From: Roseburia hominis
GTDB taxonomy: Bacteria; Bacillota; Clostridia; Lachnospirales; Lachnospiraceae
Assembly: GCA_021771815.1 (NCBI GenBank)
Contig: JAETOE010000004.1
Location: 1 to 64,000 of the forward strand
Length of the DNA stretch: 64,000 bases
Direction: 5' to 3'
Below, piece after piece: positions 35,291 through 44,246 of this stretch. Position 1 is the first letter of the stretch; each line of letters opens with the position of its first letter. Under the pieces are notes generated by a model. It saw nothing but the letters and a program-made list of their open reading frames with translations, searched no databases and was not told the origin of the DNA. Both the position numbers and the translations under genes were made by a program.

Positions 35291-35332
35291 CGTCCCTGAT
35301 TTGGTCATAGACCAAATCAGGGACGTTTTTTT
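35291..35332 (+). terminator. T-box attenuator terminator of the trp operon
   Basis: Arms 35291-35305 and 35311-35325 form a perfect long stem, CGTCCCTGATTTGGT with its complement, followed by T residues. This is the default OFF structure of the T-box. Confidence 0.92.
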
Positions 35333-35367
35333 CTGTTAGGAAATAGCTTGTTTTCAGGAGGTTATTT

Positions 35368-36714
35368 ATGAAAAGAATTTTTAGGGGCTACAAGAAGACA
35401 GTCAGCATTGTAGGCGAAACGCCGACGGCGATGTACGAAAATCTTGTGGGAAGGAACGGACAGGGAGTCCCCAAGAAAGGTTTTCTGCTTGAGAGCTATG
35501 ATAAGAATTACGACAGATATACCTTCATGGGCGCGGAACCGGAAGAAATCATTACCTCGGAGGGCGAATCGCTTGTCATCACAAAGCGAAACGGCGAGCG
35601 GGAGGTGCGGAAGGGAAATCCGCTTGCCCGGTTAAAGGAATATTACAGTGAGTTTGAAATTAGGAAAGACAGTGACGAACTGAACTATTCCGGCGGGCTG
35701 GTCGGAAATGTGGGCTATGATTTCGTGAGGTATTCCGAGAAACTTCCTGAGACGAACCCGGACGAAATCGGGATAGGGACGATTCAGTTCATGCTGATGA
35801 AGGAATTTATTGTCGTGGACTATGTGGCGGAGACGCTCACAGCAGTCGTGCTGGCATCCGATGATGAAGCGGGCAGGACGGAGGCGCTTAGGACGGCGGA
35901 AACACTGATTACAAGAGCGATGCATCCCGGGAGACTCGCTTCCAGCGGAACAGATCGCGCGGCAGACAAGGGGGAGAGCGTGCCGGCAGTGGTGCGCGAC
36001 GGCGTGATCCGAAAGAAGTCGGATACGCTGGAAGAGTACAGCGCTAAGGTAGAGAAGATCAAGCATTACATCAGGGAAGGACATATTTTCCAGACGGTGT
36101 TGTCGCAGCGCTGGATGGTGGAAACTGGAAGCGACGGCTTTTCCCTTTATAAAGAGCTTCGGGAGTTGAATCCCTCCCCGTATCTGTATTATTTTGATTT
36201 TGGAGCCTTCGAGGTCATCGGGAGTTCCCCGGAAATGCTCGTAAAACAGCGCGGCAGGCAGGTATTTACCTGTCCGATTGCAGGCACAAGACCCCGCGGC
36301 AGGACGCCGGAGGAGGATGCGGCGCTGCGGGGGGAGCTACTGGCGGATGAGAAGGAGCGTGCAGAGCATGTCATGCTGGTCGATCTGGCGCGCAACGACA
36401 TGGGACGCATTGCTGAATTCGGAACCGTCAAGGTGACGGATTTTATGAGCGTGCGAAGTTACTCCCACGTCATGCATATCGTGTCCATGGTGGAGGGACG
36501 GAAAAAGGGCAGCTTCCATCCGTTCGACCTTTTAGCATCCTTCCTCCCGGCGGGAACGTTAAGCGGAGCGCCGAAGATCCGGGCGATGGAAATTATTGAA
36601 GAACTTGAGGGCGCGCGGCGCGGACTTTACGGCGGAGCGACCGGATATGTGGATTTTTCGGGAGATATGGATTTCTGCATCACGATCCGAACAATGATCA
36701 AAAAGTACTGCTGA
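35368..36714 (+). pseudogene. trpE: Anthranilate synthase component I, 3'-truncated
   Basis: 448 codons match TrpE through the chorismate-binding domain: ESYDKNYDRYTFMGAEP, HIFQTVLSQRWMVET, CPIAGTRPRGRTPEEDAAL, LVDLARNDMGRIA and LSGAPKIRAMEII. The frame ends just after MDFCITIRTMIKK with Tyr-Cys-stop. Normal TrpE proteins continue about 50 residues and include the conserved Q-A-G-A-G-I-V strand that lines the active site; that part is absent. The DNA joins directly to sequence for the first residues of TrpG in another frame. The enzyme is probably inactive. A natural deletion and an assembly error cannot be told apart here. Confidence 0.85.
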
Positions 36715-37047
36715 GTGATAATTATGATTCCTTTACGTTTAATCTGTATCAATATATCGGAACATTCACGCAGGAGATCAGGGTCGCGCGCAACGACGGG
36801 ATATCGTACCGACGGTATTTTCACGGGAATCGACTTCCCCGTAAAGGTGGCGCGATATCATTCGCTTGCCGTACAGCGCGAGGATTTGCCGGAATGTCTG
36901 ACGGTGACGGCAGAGACGGCGGACGGGGAAATTATGGCGGTACGCCACAGGGAATATCCGGTAGCCGGACTACAGTTCCACCCCGAATCCATCTATACGG
37001 AGCACGGAAAGCGGATGGTCGAGAACTTTATTTCGGGTGTGATCTGA
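36708..37047 (+). pseudogene. trpG: Anthranilate synthase component II (glutaminase), internally deleted
   Basis: From 36708 one frame encodes the TrpG N-terminus (DNYDSFTFNLYQYIG, then RVARND) without its start codon. At about 36796-36815 the homology moves to another frame, which carries the TrpG C-terminus (VARYHSLAVQREDLP and GLQFHPESIYTEHGK) to the stop at 37047. About 70 residues, including the nucleophile loop G-x-C-L-G-H-Q, are missing. The C-terminal frame can be read from 36715 as a 110-residue protein, but its first ~25 residues are out-of-frame sequence. No glutamine amidotransferase activity is possible. Confidence 0.85.
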
Positions 37048-37123
37048 TGAGCCGGGTGTCGGACAGTTGATGAATGGGCCGGATGTCGGACAGATGATGG
37101 ATGAGCCGGATGTCAGGCAGATT
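37046..37123 (+). repeat. 27-bp tandem repeat after trpG
   Basis: The core GCCGGATGTCGGACAG (with variants) starts at 37051, 37078 and 37105, a period of exactly 27 bp. The array starts right at the trpG stop and fills most of the gap to trpC. Confidence 0.75.
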
Positions 37124-37179
37124 GATGCGCAGAGATGATATGAAGGAATAGGAAAAAGAGAAAAGCCCGGAGGTTTGTG

Positions 37180-37953
37180 ATGATATTAGATCGGATTGTG
37201 GAAGATAAGAAAAAGAGACTTTTGGAGCATAAGCAAAGAATGCCGGAAAATAAGATGCGGCGGCTGGCAGAGTTTTATGAGGGGGAACGCCACAGCTTCG
37301 AGGAAGCACTCAGGAAGGACGGCATCTCAATCATCGGAGAATTCAAAAAGGCGTCACCAAGCCTTGGAGAAATTAAAAGTAAAATTAATTTAAATGACAG
37401 AATTGAAGAATACAATGCTTCTGTAGATGCGATTTCCTGTCTGACGGAGGAAGATCACTTTGGCGGCAGTGTGGAATATTTAAAGCAGATCAGAGGAATT
37501 TCACCGCTTCCGATTCTGCGCAAGGATTTCATGATCGAGCCGTATCAGTTCTATGAGGCGCGCGCAATCGGCGCGGACGCGGTTCTTCTGATCGCGGCGA
37601 TCTTGGACGATGTGCAGCTAAAGGACTTTTACCAGCTTTCTGCGGAGCTTGGGCTGGACGCATTGGTCGAGGTACACGACGAGGCGGAGATGGAGCGGGC
37701 GTTAAAGCTGGATGCGCGCATCATTGGAGTCAACAATCGGAACCTCAAAGACTTTTCCATCGAGCTGGCTACGACAAAGCGGCTCGGAGGGATGGTTCCG
37801 CAGGAGAAGATTCTGGTGGCTGAGAGCGGCGTCGTAAGCGACGATGACGTCCGGTTCTTAAAGGAGTGCGGGGTGGACGCTTTCCTGATCGGAAGGGCGT
37901 TCATGGAAGCGGAGCATCCGAAAGAGGTGGCGGCGCGGTGGAAGAGCCTGTAG
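37180..37953 (+). CDS. trpC: Indole-3-glycerol phosphate synthase
   Basis: This 257-residue TIM-barrel enzyme closes the indole ring to give indole-3-glycerol phosphate. Conserved segments are IIGEFKKASPSLGEIK (catalytic Lys), CLTEEDHFGGS, PILRKDFMIEPYQFYEAR, LVEVHDEAEME, IIGVNNRNLKDF and VAESGVVSDDDV. ATG 37180 lies six bases after CGGAGG; a GTG at 37177 is also possible. It is the first intact structural gene of the trp operon. Confidence 0.96.
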   Translation: MILDRIVEDKKKRLLEHKQRMPENKMRRLAEFYEGERHSFEEALRKDGISIIGEFKKASPSLGEIKSKINLNDRIEEYNASVDAISCLTEEDHFGGSVEYLKQIRGISPLPILRKDFMIEPYQFYEARAIGADAVLLIAAILDDVQLKDFYQLSAELGLDALVEVHDEAEMERALKLDARIIGVNNRNLKDFSIELATTKRLGGMVPQEKILVAESGVVSDDDVRFLKECGVDAFLIGRAFMEAEHPKEVAARWKSL

Positions 37954-37965
37954 GGGGGAGCGGAC

Positions 37966-38706
37966 ATGACAGCGATCAAAATATGCGGAATCACCAGGGA
38001 AGAGGAAATCGAATATTTGAATGAAGCAGGGGTGGATTATGCGGGATTCGTATTTTACGAGAAGAGCAGGCGTTATCTTCCGGTCGCAAAGGCAAAACAG
38101 ATTTCTGGAAAATTAAATCAGGAGATAAAAAGAGTTGCCGTCACTGTAAACCCAGGTATGGAACTGATTCGGGAAATCGGGGAGGCGGGCTTTGATATTT
38201 TGCAGGTACACGGCATCGGACAGGATTGTATCGAACGACTGGCGGCGCATGAGACGGAATCGGGGCAGGTGATACCGACAGAGCTTCCGCTGTGGCTCGC
38301 GGCGAACTTAAGACGGTCGGAGGAGGTACGCCGATGGCGCCCGCTGTTAAATGTAAAGGAAGCCAGACCAAACGGCATCCTGCTCGATGCAGGGGATTAC
38401 GGAAGCGGTAAGACCTTCGGATGGGAGAGCCGGGCGGCGGGCGGCACACCGGAGCATGGGTGGCAGAGGGCGGTCGCAGAATTCCGGCGGGAAGCCAAAG
38501 CGGCGCAGGTGACGTTCCTTCTGGCAGGAGGGCTTAACGCAGCGAATGTGGCGGAGGGCATTCGGATTTTTGCGCCGGACATCGTGGACGTCAGCAGCGG
38601 TGTAGAGGAGACGTCGGACGGCGAGGTAAAAAAGAACAGGGAAAAGATAGCGGCATTTGTCAAAGCGGTGCGTGCGGCGGATGCCGGAATGGAAGTGAAC
38701 GATTGA
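37966..38706 (+). CDS. trpF: Phosphoribosylanthranilate isomerase
   Basis: The 246-residue enzyme isomerises N-(5'-phosphoribosyl)anthranilate. It shows [20 protein letters not shown] with the catalytic Cys, [36 protein letters not shown] and [11 protein letters not shown] followed by VDVSSGVE. It is about 30-40 residues longer than usual because of inserts near residues 95-115 and 145-165, which lie outside the catalytic loops. It starts 12 bp after trpC behind GGGGGGAG. Confidence 0.93.
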   Translation: MTAIKICGITREEEIEYLNEAGVDYAGFVFYEKSRRYLPVAKAKQISGKLNQEIKRVAVTVNPGMELIREIGEAGFDILQVHGIGQDCIERLAAHETESGQVIPTELPLWLAANLRRSEEVRRWRPLLNVKEARPNGILLDAGDYGSGKTFGWESRAAGGTPEHGWQRAVAEFRREAKAAQVTFLLAGGLNAANVAEGIRIFAPDIVDVSSGVEETSDGEVKKNREKIAAFVKAVRAADAGMEVND

Positions 38707-38758
38707 GAGCATCAGGAAAAGAAAAAAGGAAAGCATTGAAAGCAGCAAGGAGGATCAT

Positions 38759-39970
38759 ATGAACAGGAAAGCGTATTACGGAGAATTCGGCGGACAGTAC
38801 GTGGCGGAATCACTGATGAATACATTGGAAGAATTGGATGCGGCATTTGAGGAGGCAGTCCGCGATCCGGAATTTTTAAAAGAGTATCATTATTATCTGA
38901 AACAGTATGTCGGCAGGGAGACGCCGCTCTACTATGCCAAGCGTCTCAGCGAGGCATACGGCGCGAAGATTTACTTAAAGCGCGAGGACCTAAATCACAC
39001 CGGAGCGCACAAGATCAATAATGTCATCGGGCAGCTTCTTCTGGCAAAGCGTATGGGAAAGACAAAGGTAATTGCAGAGACGGGCGCGGGGCAGCACGGT
39101 GTGGCGACGGCGACAGGCGCAGCGCTCTTTGATATGGAATGTACCGTTTACATGGGCGCGGAGGATATCAAGCGGCAGGCGCTTAACGTGATGCGTATGG
39201 AGATGCTCGGCGCGAAGGTGGTGAGCGTCACCTCGGGCAGCAACACCTTAAAGGATGCGACGAACGAGGCGATCCGTACCTGGGCGAAAACGGCGGAGGA
39301 CACCTTCTATGTCATCGGATCGGCGGTCGGTCCGTACCCATATCCGAAGATGGTCAAGGAGTTCCAGAGCGTCATCAGCCGTGAGGCGAAGAAACAGATC
39401 CTTGAGGCGGAGGGCAGGCTCCCGGACGTTGTGATGGCGTGTGTCGGCGGCGGTTCAAATTCCATCGGTATGTTCGCGGATTTCATCGACGAGAAGGACG
39501 TGAAGCTGATCGGCGTTGAGGCTGCCGGAAAGGGCATTGGGACAGGGGAGCACGCTTCCGCCATGGCGCTTGGAGAGCCGGGCGTACTGCACGGAATGCG
39601 TTCCTATCTCCTGCAGGATGAGGACGGAAATGTACAGCTTGCACACTCGATTTCCGCGGGACTTGATTATCCGGGAGTCGGACCGGAGCACGCGTATTTA
39701 AAGGACAGTGGAAGAGCGGTCTATACATCCGCTACGGATGTGGAGGCGATGGACGCCCTTATGGAGCTCTGTAAAATCGAGGGAATCATCCCGGCGATCG
39801 AAAGCGCACATGCAATCGCGTACGCACGTAAGTATGCGGCAGAGCTTAAGGAAACACTGGGAGCAGAAAAGGCAAAAGAGCAGATTATGGTCGTGTGTCT
39901 GTCGGGACGTGGGGATAAGGACGTCAATACAATTGCAGATTATCTGGCGGGGAAGGGATATTTGAACTAA
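38759..39970 (+). CDS. trpB: Tryptophan synthase beta chain
   Basis: This 403-residue PLP enzyme joins indole and serine. It shows [33 protein letters not shown] with the PLP-binding Lys, [13 protein letters not shown] and [15 protein letters not shown] (phosphate loop). The length and motifs are those of the standard TrpB1 type. AAGGAGG precedes the ATG. The 99 bp between it and trpA are very AT-rich (TATAATTATAATAAT-like) with no terminator. Confidence 0.97.
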   Translation: MNRKAYYGEFGGQYVAESLMNTLEELDAAFEEAVRDPEFLKEYHYYLKQYVGRETPLYYAKRLSEAYGAKIYLKREDLNHTGAHKINNVIGQLLLAKRMGKTKVIAETGAGQHGVATATGAALFDMECTVYMGAEDIKRQALNVMRMEMLGAKVVSVTSGSNTLKDATNEAIRTWAKTAEDTFYVIGSAVGPYPYPKMVKEFQSVISREAKKQILEAEGRLPDVVMACVGGGSNSIGMFADFIDEKDVKLIGVEAAGKGIGTGEHASAMALGEPGVLHGMRSYLLQDEDGNVQLAHSISAGLDYPGVGPEHAYLKDSGRAVYTSATDVEAMDALMELCKIEGIIPAIESAHAIAYARKYAAELKETLGAEKAKEQIMVVCLSGRGDKDVNTIADYLAGKGYLN

Positions 39971-40069
39971 GCTTAACAAAATGAGAAATATATTAAATCT
40001 AAATATAATTATAATAATATTTGATTGAAATAAGCATAAAGGAGCCAAAAGGACAGAAAGGAAGAAAGA

Positions 40070-40867
40070 ATGGCGAAGAATCGAATTGAGGCGCGCATGG
40101 AAGCGTGCAGACAGAAGAAGGAGAAAGCGTTTATCACATATATTACAGCGGGTCTGCCGGATTTGGCGGCAACGAAGGAGATTATCAAGGCGCAGGAGCG
40201 CGGCGGCTGTGACGTCGTGGAACTCGGCATACCCTTTTCCGATCCCGTGGCGGACGGCCCGGTGATTCAGGAGGCTTCCTACCGTGCGATCTGCGGTGGC
40301 GTGAATGTGAGAAAGATTTTTGAAATGATGCAGGAACTGCGCGCGGAGGGCGTGAAGATGCCGATCGTTTTCATGATGTACTATAATACAGTGCTTCACT
40401 ACGGTATAGAGGCGTTTGCAAAGAAATGCAGGGAAGCGGGCGTAGACGGATTGATTATCCCCGATCTTCCGTTTGAGGAGCAGGAGGAGCTTCAGAATTA
40501 TTTAAAGCAATCAGACGATACGATTTTAATCCAGCTTGTATCTCCGGTATCTAAGGATCGCATTCCCAAAATTCTCGACGGGGCGCGCGGGTTTGTCTAC
40601 TGCGTTTCCTCAATGGGCGTAACGGGTCAAAAAGCGGATTTTTATAAGGAAATTAAATCGTACCTTAAGAAGGTGAATGGATTGACGGAGCTTCCGGTCA
40701 TGATGGGATTCGGAATCCGCACGGCGGAGGATGTGGCTCCGGTGAAGGATTTGATCGACGGTGCGATTGTTGGAAGCTATTTTATACAACTGCTTGAGGA
40801 GAATGGATTTGCTCCGGAGACGGCGGAGGAATACTGTGCGGCTTTTAAGAAGGAATTGAATGATTAG
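40070..40867 (+). CDS. trpA: Tryptophan synthase alpha chain
   Basis: The 265-residue TIM barrel cleaves indole-3-glycerol phosphate to indole, which it passes to TrpB. Catalytic residues lie in VVELGIPFSDPVADGPVIQ (Glu and Asp). FMMYYNTVLHYGIEAF, GLIIPDLPFEEQEEL and VYCVSSMGVTGQKADF are also conserved. It starts behind AAAGGAAG. The order here is trpB-trpA-trpD, whereas trpD usually stands before trpC. Confidence 0.96.
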   Translation: MAKNRIEARMEACRQKKEKAFITYITAGLPDLAATKEIIKAQERGGCDVVELGIPFSDPVADGPVIQEASYRAICGGVNVRKIFEMMQELRAEGVKMPIVFMMYYNTVLHYGIEAFAKKCREAGVDGLIIPDLPFEEQEELQNYLKQSDDTILIQLVSPVSKDRIPKILDGARGFVYCVSSMGVTGQKADFYKEIKSYLKKVNGLTELPVMMGFGIRTAEDVAPVKDLIDGAIVGSYFIQLLEENGFAPETAEEYCAAFKKELND

Positions 40868-40890
40868 TAGTAGGAAAGGAGATTTACGTT

Positions 40891-41916
40891 ATGAAAGAAT
40901 TGATAGCCAAAGTAGCGGAAGGAATGGATATAACGGAGGAAGAAGCGAAGCAGGCAATGGACATCATGCTGAGCGGTGAGGCAACACAGGCGCAGATTGC
41001 ATCGTTTCTCGCATTGGAGCGCGCAAAGGGAGAGACGCTTGACGAGCTGGCGGGCTTTGCGGCGGTGCTGCGCGATAAGGCGGAGACGATTTCACCCGCG
41101 GTCGATCATTATGTCGATCTGGTCGGAACAGGAGGGGATTGTACCTTTACCTTCAACGTATCTACAACGTCCGCGTTCGTTGTGGCGGCGGCAGGGCTTC
41201 CGGTAGCAAAGCACGGAAATCGTTCGATCTCTTCGAAATCCGGCGCGGGAGATGTGCTGGAATCCCTCGGCGTGAATATCATGGCGGAGCCGAAGCTGGT
41301 GGAAAAATGTGTGAATGAGATCGGAATCGGCTTTATGTTTGCACAGCTTTTCAATAAATCCATGAAATATGTCGGTCAGGCGCGCAGCGATATGGGAATC
41401 CGTACCGTGTTCAATATCTTAGGACCGCTTGCGAATCCGTCCCGCGCAAAAAATATGGTCGTTGGCGTTTATAGCCCGAAGCTCACGGAGAAGATCGCGA
41501 CTGCCATGAGCCGTCTCGGTGTAGAGAGGGCGTTTGTTGTCAGCGGCGAGGATAACATGGATGAAATCACACTTTGCGGCGCGACGACTGTCTCTGAAAT
41601 CAAGGACGGCAAGGTCACGACGTATCAGATTGTGCCGGAGCAGTTTGGCTTAAAGCGGGCGTCCTTAGAAGAACTGCGCGGCGGCGACGGAGCCAGAAAC
41701 GCCAAAATTACGACGGCGATCTTAAAGGGGGAGGAGCGCGGCGCAAAGCGTGATATCGTACTTTTGAACGCCGGGGCAACTCTCTATGTCGGAGGGGTTG
41801 CAAAAAATGTGGAAGCTGGTGTAAAATTAGCGGCAGAGACGATTGACTCCGGGGCGGCGTACGAGAAGCTTAAGGAACTGGTGGAGCTTTCAAATCAGAC
41901 GAAACTCGCAGGTTGA
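40891..41916 (+). CDS. trpD: Anthranilate phosphoribosyltransferase
   Basis: The 341-residue enzyme transfers phosphoribosyl from PRPP to anthranilate. Motifs are LVGTGGDCTFTFNVSTTSAF (PRPP loop), KHGNRSISSKSGAGDVLE, MFAQLFNKSMKYVGQARSDM, GIRTVFNILGPLANP and EDNMDEITLCG. It is the last trp gene, 24 bp after trpA, with AAAGGAG before the ATG. With trpE and trpG broken, this enzyme would depend on anthranilate from outside or from another enzyme. Confidence 0.96.
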   Translation: MKELIAKVAEGMDITEEEAKQAMDIMLSGEATQAQIASFLALERAKGETLDELAGFAAVLRDKAETISPAVDHYVDLVGTGGDCTFTFNVSTTSAFVVAAAGLPVAKHGNRSISSKSGAGDVLESLGVNIMAEPKLVEKCVNEIGIGFMFAQLFNKSMKYVGQARSDMGIRTVFNILGPLANPSRAKNMVVGVYSPKLTEKIATAMSRLGVERAFVVSGEDNMDEITLCGATTVSEIKDGKVTTYQIVPEQFGLKRASLEELRGGDGARNAKITTAILKGEERGAKRDIVLLNAGATLYVGGVAKNVEAGVKLAAETIDSGAAYEKLKELVELSNQTKLAG

Positions 41917-41949
41917 TCGAGAAAATCATAGAAGAGAGGCTGCAGAAGA

Positions 41950-43002
41950 ATGATACGTTTTAACAGTGATTATACCGAAGGATGCCATCCGGCGATTTTA
42001 GAGCGGCTGGCGGAGACAAATATGGAGCAGACGGCGGGGTACGGCGAGGATGAATACTGCGCGCGGGCAGCGGAGCTGATTAAAAGGGCTTGTGACGCGC
42101 CTGCGGCGGCGGTACATTTTCTTGTCGGAGGAACGCAGACAAATGTGACTGTGATTTCTGCGGCGCTCAAACACTATCAGGGTGTCATTACTGCGGCGAC
42201 GGGGCATATCAACGTACATGAGACAGGGGCGCTTGAGGCGTGCGGTCATAAGTGCCTTACGATCGAGACGCAGGACGGAAAGCTGACTGCAGAGCAGATC
42301 GCGTCGTATGTGGACGGACATTTTGCGGATGAAAGCTTTGAGCATACGGTACAGCCGAAGATGGTCTACATTTCCAATCCGACCGAGGTCGGCACGATTT
42401 ATAAAAAGGCGGAGCTTGCGGCGATCGGCCGCGTGTGCCGCGAAAAGGGGCTGTATCTTTTTCTGGACGGCGCGCGTCTTGGCTACGGACTGATGTGCCG
42501 GGAAAACGATCTGACGCTTGCGGACGTCGCAGAGCTTACCGATGTTTTCTACATCGGCGGTACGAAGGTCGGCGCGCTCTTCGGCGAGGCGGTCGTCATT
42601 ACGAACGAGGAGCTGAAAGCGGATTTCCGGTATAATATCAAGCAGCATGGCGGTATGCTGGCGAAGGGCAGACTGCTCGGCATCCAGTTTCTGACGCTGT
42701 TTGAGGAAAATCGCTATTTTGAAATCTCCGCGCATGCGGCACGTCTTGCGGAAAAGTTAAGGGATGAATTAACAAATATGGGTATAACGTTTTACGTGGA
42801 CTCCCCGTCGAACCAGCAGTTCCCGATTTTGCCGGATGAAGTTCTTGACAAATTGAAGGAGAAATATGCGTTTGCTTATCAGGCGCGCGTGGATGAGACG
42901 CACAGTGCAGTGCGGTTCTGCACCTGTTGGGCGACGAAGGAAGAAAATGTGGATCTTTTGATTTCGGATATACGGAAATGTATCGCACAGAGGGCGTGTT
43001 GA
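41950..43002 (+). CDS. Threonine aldolase-like PLP lyase
   Basis: This 350-residue fold-type I PLP enzyme belongs to the low-specificity threonine aldolase/beta-eliminating lyase family. Conserved parts are FNSDYTEGCHPAILERL, GYGEDEYCARA, HFLVGGTQTNVTVIS, LFLDGARLGYGL and YIGGTKVGALFGEAVVI with the PLP Lys. It lies 34 bp after trpD without a terminator, so the T-box may also control it. It could cleave threonine to glycine and acetaldehyde or act on related hydroxy-amino acids. Confidence 0.88.
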   Translation: MIRFNSDYTEGCHPAILERLAETNMEQTAGYGEDEYCARAAELIKRACDAPAAAVHFLVGGTQTNVTVISAALKHYQGVITAATGHINVHETGALEACGHKCLTIETQDGKLTAEQIASYVDGHFADESFEHTVQPKMVYISNPTEVGTIYKKAELAAIGRVCREKGLYLFLDGARLGYGLMCRENDLTLADVAELTDVFYIGGTKVGALFGEAVVITNEELKADFRYNIKQHGGMLAKGRLLGIQFLTLFEENRYFEISAHAARLAEKLRDELTNMGITFYVDSPSNQQFPILPDEVLDKLKEKYAFAYQARVDETHSAVRFCTCWATKEENVDLLISDIRKCIAQRAC

Positions 43003-43054
43003 TGACTGGCATCTGTCATACTATCGAAGAAGAAATGAATGGAGAAGAAGGATT

Positions 43055-44080
43055 ATGCCTGAAATGAAACGAATTCTGCTGCTTGCCACGGGCGGAACGA
43101 TTGCATCCAGGAAATCGGACAACGGATTAAAGCCGCAGATCACACCGGAAGAACTGTTGGAATATATTCCGCAGGTACGGGAAATCTGCGCGATTGAGGC
43201 GATACAGCTTTTGAATCTCGACAGTTCCAATATGGAACCGCAGCACTGGAAGATGATGGTGCGCGCGATTCGCGAAAACTATGACTGTTTCGACGGATTT
43301 GTGATTGCGCACGGGACGGATACAATGGCGTACACGGCGGCGGCGCTCTCTTATATGATACAGAATACGGCAAAGCCGATCGTCATCACGGGCGCGCAGA
43401 AGCCGATCGATGTGGAGATCACCGATGCGAAATCGAATCTCATCGACAGCTTTCTCTATGCGGCGGATGACAGGTCGCAGGGGGTCCAGATTGTATTTGA
43501 CGGGAAAGTTATTGCGGGAACGCGGGCGAAAAAGGTGCGATCGAAGAGCTATAATGCATTTTCCAGTATCGATTACCCTTGCCTTGCAATGATACAGGAC
43601 ATGAATATCATGCGCTACATCCCGATGCTTCCCTACGAGCAAGAGGTGCGGTTCTATGAGGAACTGGATGAAAATGTCTTTCTCATGAAGCTGATTCCGG
43701 GCATCAGGCCTAAGATGCTGGAAAACATTTTTGAAAATTATGACTGTATCATCGTCGAGAGCTTCGGCGTGGGCGGAATTCCGAAATCGATTGCCGGTGA
43801 TTTTTACCGGCTGTGCCAGAAATACCCGAAGAAGCTTGTCGTCATGGCAACGCAGGTCGCGCACGAGGGCAGCGATATGACGGTCTACGAGGTCGGACAC
43901 GACATGAAGGAAAATTGTCGTTTCCTCGAGTCCTACGATATGACGCTGGAATCCGTGATCGCGAAGACGATGTGGCTGCTTGGAAATTTTGATATCGCGC
44001 AGTGCGACGTGGAAGAGATTTTTTACCGAAGCGTAAATTATGATGTAATATTTGGAAAAAACAGAAAGTGCGGTTTGTGA
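43055..44080 (+). CDS. ansA: L-asparaginase (type I-like)
   Basis: The 341-residue enzyme has both asparaginase signatures: LLATGGTIASRKSDNG (first catalytic Thr) and FVIAHGTDTMAYTAAALSY (second Thr, Asp). ITGAQKPIDVEITDAKSNL and IVESFGVGGIPK follow. There is no signal peptide, which fits a cytoplasmic enzyme releasing ammonia and aspartate. It starts 53 bp after the lyase gene, behind GGAGAAGAAGG, and a terminator overlaps its stop codon, marking the end of the long trp transcript. Confidence 0.93.
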   Translation: MPEMKRILLLATGGTIASRKSDNGLKPQITPEELLEYIPQVREICAIEAIQLLNLDSSNMEPQHWKMMVRAIRENYDCFDGFVIAHGTDTMAYTAAALSYMIQNTAKPIVITGAQKPIDVEITDAKSNLIDSFLYAADDRSQGVQIVFDGKVIAGTRAKKVRSKSYNAFSSIDYPCLAMIQDMNIMRYIPMLPYEQEVRFYEELDENVFLMKLIPGIRPKMLENIFENYDCIIVESFGVGGIPKSIAGDFYRLCQKYPKKLVVMATQVAHEGSDMTVYEVGHDMKENCRFLESYDMTLESVIAKTMWLLGNFDIAQCDVEEIFYRSVNYDVIFGKNRKCGL

Positions 44081-44110
44081 TGTAATGTCATGGACCGCAC
44101 TTTTGTTTTT
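44065..44110 (+). terminator. Terminator after asparaginase
   Basis: AAAGTGCGGT (44065-44074) pairs with ACCGCACTTT (44094-44103), and a T-rich tail follows. The left arm lies within the last codons and the loop holds the stop codon. Confidence 0.8.
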
Positions 44111-44116
44111 ATACTA

Positions 44117-44189
44117 ATTAGATAATTACAAAAACAGATTGACAAAATTAATGTGACGGATATAATAGAATTATGATCTGATTAGATAA
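44117..44189 (+). promoter_or_regulatory. Promoter flanked by two ATTAGATAA repeats
   Basis: TTGACA (44139-44144) and TATAAT (44161-44166) are 16 nt apart. The 9-bp word ATTAGATAA occurs upstream (44117-44125) and downstream (44181-44189) of the promoter. The placement suggests an operator pair for the ArsR-type regulator encoded second in this operon. Confidence 0.65.
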
Positions 44190-44246
44190 CAATAAAATTA
44201 AAAAGCGGAAATGTGAATTAACAAGGAAAGAAGGAGAGGAAAAACA

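Larger units (their letters stand above)
34905..35332 (+). promoter_or_regulatory. T-box riboswitch, tRNA-Trp specific
   Basis: Stem I features are in order: GATGAG (K-turn), GGAGTA (S-turn strand), AGAGAG (bulge) and GGTGGTGAAAGC (distal loop). The specifier side is GGAATGGG, where the triplet TGG (34992-34994) reads as a Trp codon. The T-box at about 35264-35284 contains GGGTGGCACC, and its TGGC would pair with a GCCA acceptor end as in tRNA-Trp. An intrinsic terminator follows at 35291-35332. Uncharged tRNA-Trp should favour readthrough into trpE. The leader is about 430 nt, longer than usual, and has a second terminator-like hairpin in the middle. Confidence 0.9.

Noticed and set aside
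36715-37047. A separate 110-residue gene starting at 36715
   Set aside because: Its first ~25 codons are out-of-frame trpG N-terminal DNA; it is part of the broken trpG.
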